This document shows, piece by piece, positions 33,395 to 39,300 of a stretch of 39,300 nucleotides of DNA (position 1 is its first letter; each line of letters opens with the position of its first letter). Source of the stretch: an uncultured Bacteroidia bacterium (GTDB taxonomy: Bacteria > Bacteroidota > Bacteroidia > Bacteroidales > F082); the NCBI GenBank assembly GCA_902769875.1, contig CACXQV010000027.1, positions 1 through 39,300 on the forward strand, read 5' to 3'. The translations under genes were made by a program, and so were the position numbers. The notes under the pieces are model-generated. The model did no database searches, had not been told where the DNA came from, and saw nothing but the letters and a program-made list of their open reading frames with translations.

Positions 33395-33898
33395 ATGCCC
33401 AAAGAAAAAATAAACAAGACCAACGCCTGCCGCATCCTCGACCAGAAGAAGATTGCGTATGAACTGATTCCTTACGAGGTGGATGAGAATGACCTCGGGG
33501 CGCAGCATATCGCCGACCAATTGGGCGAGGACATCGATCAAGTGTTCAAGACCTTGGTGCTGAAAGGCGACAAAATCGGGTATTTCGTCTGCGTCATTCC
33601 GGGCAACGACGAACTTGACCTGAAGAAAACCGCCAAGGCCACGGGCAACAAGAGTTGCGACCTCATCCCGATGAAGGAACTGCTGCCCCTGACGGGTTAT
33701 ATACGTGGCGGCTGCTCGCCCGTCGGTATGAAGAAACAGTTCCCGACCTTCATCCATGAGACTTGCGAACTGTTTGATTACATTTACGTTAGCGCAGGCG
33801 TGCGCGGCTTGCAGTTCAAGCTCAACCCGCAGGACTTGATTCAAGTGGTGGACATGAAAGTGGCTGATTTGACGGTTTTTGAAATTGGAACGAAATGA
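33395..33898 (+). CDS. ybaK: YbaK-type aminoacyl-tRNA deacylase
   Basis: This 167-residue YbaK/EbsC-family protein hydrolyses mischarged Cys-tRNA-Pro and related species. Family features are visible: the early helix (NACRILDQKKIAYELIPYE), the essential lysine in FKTLVLKGDK, VCVIPGNDELDLKKTAKA, and GYIRGGCSPVGMKKQFPTFI, which forms the substrate pocket. Length is normal. It starts 3 bases after the AlbA_2 gene stop and overlaps the GNAT gene by ATGA, so all three may be cotranscribed. Confidence 0.95.
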   Translation: MPKEKINKTNACRILDQKKIAYELIPYEVDENDLGAQHIADQLGEDIDQVFKTLVLKGDKIGYFVCVIPGNDELDLKKTAKATGNKSCDLIPMKELLPLTGYIRGGCSPVGMKKQFPTFIHETCELFDYIYVSAGVRGLQFKLNPQDLIQVVDMKVADLTVFEIGTK

Positions 33899-34392
33899 GC
33901 TATACCATCCGAAAATCCACTATGGCCGACCTGCCGACCATCCTCAATCTCCGCGACCAAGCCCGCGAAATCATGCGCAGCTATGGCAACACCTTCCAAT
34001 GGCCTGACGGCTATCCGCGTGACAATATGTTCAGGAAAGACATTGAGTTGGGCGGCAGCCATGTGATGCTTGACGCAACAGGAACCATTGTCGGGACTTT
34101 CGCCTTGCTGCCCAGCCCCGAGGTGACTTACAACAAGATTTACGATGGCCAGTGGCTTGACGATGCGCCTTATCACGTCATCCACCGCATCGCCAGCACG
34201 CCCGATTCGCACGGCATATTGGACGCTCTTTTGGACTATTGCGAAAGCCAAGTCTCCAACATCCGCATCGATACGCACGAGGCCAACATCATCATGCGCA
34301 AGGGCTTGGAGCGGCACGGCTACCACTATTGCGGCATCATTTACCTTTTGGACGGCAATGAGCGGCTGGCTTTCCAGAAAATCGTCGATTAA
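33895..34392 (+). CDS. GNAT-family N-acetyltransferase
   Basis: The 165-residue product has the GNAT layout: YTIRKSTMADLPTILNLRDQAREIM (strand 1/helix 1), central strands with GTIVGTFALLP, a catalytic/acetyl-CoA segment (HRIASTPDSHGILDALLDYCE) and the C-terminal IRIDTHEANIIMRKGLERHGYHYCGIIYL. The acceptor substrate cannot be predicted. Its start overlaps the ybaK stop by 4 bases and its stop overlaps the convergent permease stop. Confidence 0.88.
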   Translation: MSYTIRKSTMADLPTILNLRDQAREIMRSYGNTFQWPDGYPRDNMFRKDIELGGSHVMLDATGTIVGTFALLPSPEVTYNKIYDGQWLDDAPYHVIHRIASTPDSHGILDALLDYCESQVSNIRIDTHEANIIMRKGLERHGYHYCGIIYLLDGNERLAFQKIVD

Positions 34393-35546
34393 CCATCATT
34401 CTCGATAATCCTGTCCTCTTCCTTCAAGTCGGGCACGAGCCTCCGAATGGGCTTGTATCGGTAGAAGAATCGGATGGCGATGACGCGCACCACCGTGTAG
34501 ACGGGAATGGCAACCAACATTCCGGCAACGCCGCCTATGTGGCCGGCCATAAGCAGCACGATGAAGATTTCCAAAGGATGCGCCTTGATGCTCGTCGAGT
34601 AGATGACGGGCTGGTAAATGAAGTTGTCAATGAGTTGCGCGACAAGCATGACGGCGATGATGACAAGGGCGAAAACCCATAGGTTGACATTCAATCCGGC
34701 TCCTGTGCCCATCTTCAAGATGATGCCGAACACGGTGCCGATGACCGTGCCCATGAGAGGGCCGACGTAAGGAATCACGTTGAGCAAGCCGGCGATGAAA
34801 GCAATGCCGATGGCGTAGCTGAAATCGAGGCGGGCAATGAGCCACAACCCTAAGAAATCGACGGTTGCCACACCAAGCATCTCGATGAGCAGGCCCACGA
34901 AATAGCGCGAAAGCAGTTGCTTGATTTCGCTCAAGGTCTTTTTGAGTGTCGATTCGTGGCGGTCGGGCACAAAGGCACTGATGATTTTCTCAAACATGGT
35001 GTCGTCCTTGAGGAAAAAGTACGAGATGAACACCACCGAAAACAAGCCTACGAATGCGCTCGAAACCACCGAAGCCACCGAACCCACAATGCCGCTCACC
35101 TGACTGAAATTGACCACCTCCCTGATTTTTGCCAACATAATGTCGGTGATGTCGAAGTCGGTGCCCAAGTTGGGGAACATCCCGACCAGCCATTCGTTCA
35201 GCTTGTCGATGGGGCTCGACCCGAAATAGCTTGAATCCGAAATCGAGGAAGCGTCTTTGACGATGTTGCTCGCCATGGGAATCATCTGCGTGAAGACCAA
35301 GGCCAGGAAGGCTATGATGAGCACGATGGCCAGGATGGCCAAAAGCCAATCGGGGAGCTGCCGCCCTTTGACTTTGATTCTTTTCAACAATTTGATGATG
35401 GGGCGTCCGATCAGCGATACCACGAATGCCGCGACGATGTAAATCAGCACGTTTTTGAAGTACCAGCACAAGGCCAAAACAATGGCGAGACCGCCCATCT
35501 TGATGATATATCCCGCTAATCTATCGGTATTTCTCTCGTTTTCCAT
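34389..35546 (-). CDS. AI-2E family (PF01594) membrane permease
   Basis: This 385-residue integral membrane protein has about eight hydrophobic segments, including LAIVLALCWYFKNVLIYIVAAF, LLAILAIVLIIAFLALVFTQM, and the C-terminal block IGIAFIAGLLNVIPYVGPLMG with PLEIFIVLLMAGHIGG, which are hallmarks of the family. Members export autoinducer-2 or act as sodium/proton antiporters; the substrate here is unknown. It ends KEEDRIIENDG. It has its own minus-strand promoter (35573-35580) and is divergent from the mltD-like operon. Confidence 0.93.
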   Translation of the reverse strand: MENERNTDRLAGYIIKMGGLAIVLALCWYFKNVLIYIVAAFVVSLIGRPIIKLLKRIKVKGRQLPDWLLAILAIVLIIAFLALVFTQMIPMASNIVKDASSISDSSYFGSSPIDKLNEWLVGMFPNLGTDFDITDIMLAKIREVVNFSQVSGIVGSVASVVSSAFVGLFSVVFISYFFLKDDTMFEKIISAFVPDRHESTLKKTLSEIKQLLSRYFVGLLIEMLGVATVDFLGLWLIARLDFSYAIGIAFIAGLLNVIPYVGPLMGTVIGTVFGIILKMGTGAGLNVNLWVFALVIIAVMLVAQLIDNFIYQPVIYSTSIKAHPLEIFIVLLMAGHIGGVAGMLVAIPVYTVVRVIAIRFFYRYKPIRRLVPDLKEEDRIIENDG

Positions 35547-35572
35547 AACGTTTTCTTGGTGTTTTGGAATGA

Positions 35573-35619
35573 CAAAAATAGTTTTTTTTCCTTTTTGTAG
35601 ACAATTTTTGTTATTTTTG
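35573..35619. promoter_or_regulatory. Divergent promoters of the permease and the lytic transglycosylase operon
   Basis: On the minus strand TATTTTTG lies at 35573-35580, 26 bases before the permease ATG. On the plus strand TATTTTTG lies at 35612-35619, about 50 bases before the ATG at 35671. Both are exact TAnnTTTG matches. Confidence 0.55.
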
Positions 35620-35670
35620 CGTTCTCTTCACAGATAACCAGATTCTCATCATTCCGAAAAATGTTGTCAG

Positions 35671-37209
35671 ATGAAAATTCCGCATCTTATATTCCTGTTT
35701 TTTTTGCCCTTCGCGAGCCTGATGGCCCAGTCCAACGATCCAGAAACGCAGCCAACGCCTGACACCCTTGAAACGATGCTCAACGAGCAGGAAATCATCG
35801 ATTTGAACTCGGGCAGGGCCGTCGTTGAAGAATCGACCGTGATGGAAATGCTTGATTTGGTGAGCACCATCAGCATGAGCAAGGATGTGTATCTCGACAT
35901 CGACACTGCCGTTTGGAACAAATACCATTTTGGCAGGGACGAGGTGCCTTATTACCATGACAGCGTCTATATGCAGCGCATCCAGACCTTGGCTTACGAA
36001 ACCACCATCCCATTGACTTTCAACAACCATGTGAAGTCGTTCATCGACCTTTACGCCAACCGTCGCCGCCAGCAGTCGAGCCGAATGTTGGGCCTTTCGT
36101 ACGTATATTTCCCGATGTTTGAGGAATATCTGGCACGATACAACCTGCCTTTGGAACTGAAATATCTGGCCATGGTTGAGTCGGCCTTGAACCCCACGGC
36201 AGGCTCGAAGGCGGGCGCCAAAGGCTTGTGGCAGTTCATGAAAGGAACCGGTGCCGAGTATGGATTGAGGGTTTCGACATTGGTTGACGAGCGTTACGAC
36301 CCGATGAAAGAAACCGAGGCCGCTTGCCAGTATTTGCAAAGCCTGTATGCCCGTTATGAGGATTGGTTCCTCGTTTTGGCGGCCTATAACTCAGGTCCGG
36401 GCACGGTCAACAGGGCCATCCTGAGGGCCAGAGGCGTGAAAAACTATTGGGCCATCTGGCCTTATCTCCCGAGGGAGACCCGTGGCTATGTGCCGGCTTT
36501 CATCGCAGTGACATACGTCATGAACTATGCTGCCGAGCACAATCTCTATCCCGTCAATCCGGGCCTGTTGATGCACGGCACCGACACGGTCATGGTTCAC
36601 GATCGTGTGGGCTTCGACCAAATCAACGAATGCATCGGCGTACCCATTTCGGACCTTGTTTTCTTTAACCCGCAGTACACGAAAAAAGTGATTCCCGGCA
36701 CGAAGGATTATCCCTACGTTTTGCGTATGCCCACGAAGTATACGCTGCGTTTTGCGCAACTCGAAGACAGCATTTATTCATACGTTAGCAAGGCGGAGAA
36801 AGCCCGCGAAATCATCGAGGAGAAGGTGGAGAAAGTGAGCGACAGTTTCGTCTATGTGGTCAGGAAGGGCGAAAGCCTTGGCAGCATCGCACGGAAATAC
36901 CATGTCACGGTGGCCAAAATCAAGAGCTGGAACCACTTGAAGCGCGAAACCATCCACGTCGGGCAAAGGCTGACCATCTATCGGTCGGGAGCGCCAATGG
37001 CTCAGGTGGGAAAAGCGAATCAGGGCAGCAGCAAGAGTCCGGCCAAGAGCCAATCCACTTCAAGTGTCAGGACACATACGGTCAAGAAAGGCGAAACCCT
37101 CAGCGTCATCTCGAGAAAGTATGGCTGTACGGTCAACGACCTCAAGAAATGGAATGGCTTGAAGAGCAACACTTTAAAGGTGGGGCAGAAGTTGAAAATC
37201 AAAAAATGA
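35671..37209 (+). CDS. MltD-like lytic transglycosylase with two LysM domains
   Basis: The 512-residue periplasmic or outer-membrane-facing enzyme cleaves peptidoglycan glycan strands to 1,6-anhydro products. It has a signal peptide (MKIPHLIFLFFLPFASLMAQ). A family 1 SLT domain lies at about residues 155-285, with LKYLAMVESALNPTAGSKAG containing the catalytic glutamate, then GLWQFMKGTGAEYGL and AAYNSGPGTVNRAI. Two C-terminal LysM repeats (YVVRKGESLGSIARKYHVTV; HTVKKGETLSVISRKYGCTV) bind peptidoglycan. The order SLT-LysM-LysM is that of MltD. The DUF4837 gene follows after 6 bases. Confidence 0.95.
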   Translation: MKIPHLIFLFFLPFASLMAQSNDPETQPTPDTLETMLNEQEIIDLNSGRAVVEESTVMEMLDLVSTISMSKDVYLDIDTAVWNKYHFGRDEVPYYHDSVYMQRIQTLAYETTIPLTFNNHVKSFIDLYANRRRQQSSRMLGLSYVYFPMFEEYLARYNLPLELKYLAMVESALNPTAGSKAGAKGLWQFMKGTGAEYGLRVSTLVDERYDPMKETEAACQYLQSLYARYEDWFLVLAAYNSGPGTVNRAILRARGVKNYWAIWPYLPRETRGYVPAFIAVTYVMNYAAEHNLYPVNPGLLMHGTDTVMVHDRVGFDQINECIGVPISDLVFFNPQYTKKVIPGTKDYPYVLRMPTKYTLRFAQLEDSIYSYVSKAEKAREIIEEKVEKVSDSFVYVVRKGESLGSIARKYHVTVAKIKSWNHLKRETIHVGQRLTIYRSGAPMAQVGKANQGSSKSPAKSQSTSSVRTHTVKKGETLSVISRKYGCTVNDLKKWNGLKSNTLKVGQKLKIKK

Positions 37210-37215
37210 CATACT

Positions 37216-38223
37216 ATGAAAACACATCTGAAGAACATGGCACTTTTGTTGGCTTTGGCCTGTATGGTTGCCTCTTGTGCCGACCAGCCTCGCGCTGCCA
37301 AGAAAGACCGCTCGGTGGGCGGCACTTCCGAGATTTTGGTTGTCACCCAAAACATCGACCAATGGAACGGAAGCATTGGCGATTCCATCCGCCATTTTTT
37401 CCTTGACTATCAATATGGCTTGCCCCAGCCTGAGTCGCGCAACGATGTGGCCCACATTACCCTGAGCGGCTTCTCGGATATGTTCAAGAAACACAAGAAC
37501 ATTATCGAGGTAGAAATCAATCCAAGCCTTGAGAAAGCCGTGGCCGAAACTGCCGAGAACCTTTGGGCGGCTCCGCAACGTTACGTCAAGGTCAGTGCCC
37601 CTGACGTCAATTCGTGGGTCGAGTTGTTCGACAAGCAGAAAGAAGTTTACCAGCAATGGTTCGACAAGGTTGAGCGTGAACGCATTATGAACGTGTTCCG
37701 TCCAACGAAAGACGAAAATATCATCAATGCCATCGCCAACCGATTCGGTTTCACGCTGACGGTGCCCCAAGGTTTCTTCATCGCCAAGGACGAGCCTGAT
37801 TTCATGTGGATCCGCAAGGAGTTGGAACGTTCAAGTGCTTGCATCGTGATTTATCAGACGCCTTATAAGGACACCATCCAATTCAGCCCGTCAAGTCTCG
37901 TCGCGATGCGCGATATGGCTATGCAGCAACACATCCCTGGGCCTGCCGAAGGTTCGTATATGGCCACCGAAACTGAGTTTGTGCCGCCTTTGGTGACCAC
38001 GGTGCGCGATTTTCCTGCGGGCTATACGGTTGAGATGCGCGGCATGTGGCGCACCGAGGGTGTCTTCATGGGAGGGCCTTTCGTTTCATACACCTTCGCC
38101 GACAGCCGCACAGGCAACCTCGTCACCGTGGAAGGCTTCTATTATGAGCCTAACCAAAAGAAACGCAACAATTTGTTGCAGCTTGAGGCCATTCTCTATA
38201 GCCTTAGGTTCGTTGAAAAATAG
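37216..38223 (+). CDS. DUF4837 family lipoprotein
   Basis: The 335-residue lipoprotein has a signal peptide with lipobox MVASC (cysteine 21). The mature part (GGTSEILVVTQNIDQWNGSIGDSIR, then FGFTLTVPQGFFIAKDEPDFMWIRKE and MRGMWRTEGVFMGGPFVSY) matches DUF4837, a Bacteroidetes family of unknown function. It is the middle gene of a tight operon with the lytic transglycosylase (6 bases upstream) and the HsdR-N-like gene (7 bases downstream), which suggests a role in the cell envelope. Confidence 0.88.
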   Translation: MKTHLKNMALLLALACMVASCADQPRAAKKDRSVGGTSEILVVTQNIDQWNGSIGDSIRHFFLDYQYGLPQPESRNDVAHITLSGFSDMFKKHKNIIEVEINPSLEKAVAETAENLWAAPQRYVKVSAPDVNSWVELFDKQKEVYQQWFDKVERERIMNVFRPTKDENIINAIANRFGFTLTVPQGFFIAKDEPDFMWIRKELERSSACIVIYQTPYKDTIQFSPSSLVAMRDMAMQQHIPGPAEGSYMATETEFVPPLVTTVRDFPAGYTVEMRGMWRTEGVFMGGPFVSYTFADSRTGNLVTVEGFYYEPNQKKRNNLLQLEAILYSLRFVEK

Positions 38224-38230
38224 GTTTTTG

Positions 38231-38671
38231 ATGGAAAACCGCCTGCAATGGTTCAAAACGGAAGATCGCGAGGGCAAGACATTCGTTTTCGACCCTTTGC
38301 GCCGTCGCTATGTCGCGCTCACGCCCGAAGAGGAGGTGCGACAAAAGACTTTGTATCTGTTGGTTGGGCATCTCGGTGTGCCTTCAGGACGCTTGGCCGT
38401 GGAGTATTCAATGAAGGTGTATGGGCTTGACAAACGCGCCGATGCGGTGGTTTTCGATGCCGAGGGCAAGCCGTTGATGATTGTGGAATGCAAGGCACCC
38501 AATGTGACGCTCAGCCAATCCGTGCTCGAGCAAGCCTTGCGCTATCATTCGGTTCTCCAGCCAAAGTTCCTGCTCCTGACCAATGGCGTGGCCATCCATT
38601 GTTTCAAGGCCGACAATGCCCAACTCACGGCTATGGATCGTCTGCCCGACTACAATGAAATGACGGCTTGA
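38231..38671 (+). CDS. Stand-alone HsdR N-terminal-like (PD-(D/E)XK) protein
   Basis: The 146-residue product corresponds to only the N-terminal nuclease-like domain of type I restriction HsdR subunits. The core is ADAVVFDAEGKPLMIVECKAP, the D...ExK motif of the PD-(D/E)XK fold, followed by a helix with a conserved Q (LSQSVLEQALRYHSVLQP). No helicase part, methylase or specificity subunit is near. Small proteins of this kind are widespread in Bacteroidetes, and their role is not known to me. The start ATG at 38231 is preferred because a longer upstream frame overlaps the preceding gene. Confidence 0.88.
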   Translation: MENRLQWFKTEDREGKTFVFDPLRRRYVALTPEEEVRQKTLYLLVGHLGVPSGRLAVEYSMKVYGLDKRADAVVFDAEGKPLMIVECKAPNVTLSQSVLEQALRYHSVLQPKFLLLTNGVAIHCFKADNAQLTAMDRLPDYNEMTA

Positions 38672-38788
38672 AAACTTGCTTCATCGCGACCTCTTTGCAG
38701 CAATCTTGGTAGGTTGTGGCCGTTGAGGCCGAGATACTTGTTTTTGTGTTGAGACCAACTGCCGGAATTGTCGTAAGGATTTTTAGGA

Positions 38789-38821
38789 GCGGCATCCTGT
38801 TTTTGGGTGCCGCTTTTTTTG
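38789..38821 (+). terminator. Intrinsic terminator of the lytic transglycosylase operon
   Basis: AGCGGCATCC (38789-38798) pairs with GGGTGCCGCT (38806-38815), with one G-U pair and a T-rich loop. A run of T follows at 38815-38821. It closes the transcript about 120 bases after the HsdR-N-like stop. Confidence 0.88.
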
Positions 38822-38844
38822 CTTAGGTTGAATGGAAGTCACAG

Positions 38845-39300
38845 TCACTTCTCGATGATCCAATCCGAAACCGTCTTCGTTTCCTTCGAGAAAGCGATGC
38901 CAATCTTGACGACAGGCTTGCCCTCGGCTTGGTAAGGAATGGCATAATCCTTCGAGTTGATTTGCGCCAAGGCCTCTTGCGCCGAGCCGCGCATCTTCAG
39001 TTCCATCACATAGACCGCGTCGCGCATAAACACGACCACATCCGTTCTGCCCCGCGCCACCTTCACCTGAGTGAACGTGCGGTAGTTGAAGATGGAGAAC
39101 ACAACGTAGGTCAGCACTTCGTAGTAGGCCTCGTATTTTGCGATGTCGTCCAGTTCCTTTTCGCCGAAATCGAGGTAGGGGATGGAGGCGAAATAGGATT
39201 TCAGGCATCTCAGGGCATCTTCCACGTTGTGGTGCAAGAGATGGGCATAGAAATCGCCGGCGAAACCGCGCACGGGAAGGTTGAGCCCCATCATGCTGCC
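38845..39300 (-). CDS. PD-(D/E)XK domain of an AAA-ATPase-like protein (5' partial)
   Basis: The frame is open to the right edge of the window, so only the C-terminal 151 residues are present (the methionines near 39294 are probably internal). FAGDFYAHLLHHNVEDALRCL, then YEVLTYVVFSIFNYRTFTQVKV, GRTDVVVFMRDAVYVMELKM and GIAFSKETKTVSDWIIEK match the PDDEXK_9 domain found at the end of a large Bacteroidetes AAA-ATPase-like family. The D...ELK nuclease core is intact. The N-terminal ATPase domain should lie just outside the window. Confidence 0.88.
   Translation of the reverse strand, partial: GSMMGLNLPVRGFAGDFYAHLLHHNVEDALRCLKSYFASIPYLDFGEKELDDIAKYEAYYEVLTYVVFSIFNYRTFTQVKVARGRTDVVVFMRDAVYVMELKMRGSAQEALAQINSKDYAIPYQAEGKPVVKIGIAFSKETKTVSDWIIEK

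Noticed and set aside
38672-38788. Possible tRNA or small gene between the HsdR-N-like gene and its terminator
   Set aside because: No cloverleaf pattern or convincing reading frame was seen; it is treated as an untranslated 3' region.

Overview
The window is chromosomal DNA of a member of the Bacteroidetes, most likely the Bacteroidales or a near relative. The evidence is TonB-dependent receptors with carboxypeptidase-regulatory N-termini, type IX secretion (T9SS) cargo and accessory proteins, DUF4837 and DUF5103 proteins, a 1229-residue single-chain PurL, a bifunctional DAHP synthase/chorismate mutase, and promoters of the Bacteroidetes type (TAnnTTTG at -7, sometimes TTG about 20 bases upstream). 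No rRNA, tRNA, CRISPR array, transposase or phage gene was seen.

Layout. Bases 1-118 hold the C-terminal tail of a T9SS cargo protein. Then come three leftward genes: an orphan histidine kinase, rpoN and asnS. Twenty tandem copies of a heptanucleotide lie between rpoN and asnS. The aroG/chorismate mutase gene follows behind a repeat-rich leader, then two small lipoprotein genes. Bases 7467-17031 are a three-gene operon with strongly biased codon use: a TonB-dependent receptor, a 1515-residue secreted protein with a T9SS-like C-terminal domain, and a PorV/PorQ-family barrel. greA, a HIT-family gene, a DUF5103 (T9SS Plug) gene and priA follow.

Bases 22078-24540 are accessory DNA. A DUF3791-DUF3990-DUF3791 module has a truncated central gene. 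An AAA+ ATPase with a PD-(D/E)XK-like C-terminus is bracketed by two almost identical 47-base palindromes. The region between the two units carries three iteron-like repeats spaced 33 bases apart. A second TonB-dependent receptor, another palindrome of similar build, and purL follow. Next are a toxin-antitoxin-like pair, an AlbA_2/ATPase regulator that seems to have lost its middle, ybaK, a GNAT gene, an AI-2E-family permease, and an operon of an MltD-like lytic transglycosylase, a DUF4837 lipoprotein and an HsdR-N-like nuclease-fold protein. The window ends inside another PD-(D/E)XK protein.

How the genes work together. Several genes serve the outer membrane and type IX secretion: the cargo tail, the receptor/large protein/PorV-like operon, the Plug-family protein and the second receptor. 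The most unusual observations are: (1) an exact 16-base tandem duplication in the signal-peptide region of the operon's receptor, which puts its signal peptide out of frame; (2) the ATPase cassette flanked by palindromes, with a structurally similar solo palindrome 2.7 kb away; (3) the iteron-like repeats in the accessory control region; (4) the heptamer arrays upstream of rpoN; and (5) a promoter-to-hairpin unit antisense to the 3' flank of aroG that could be a small RNA.
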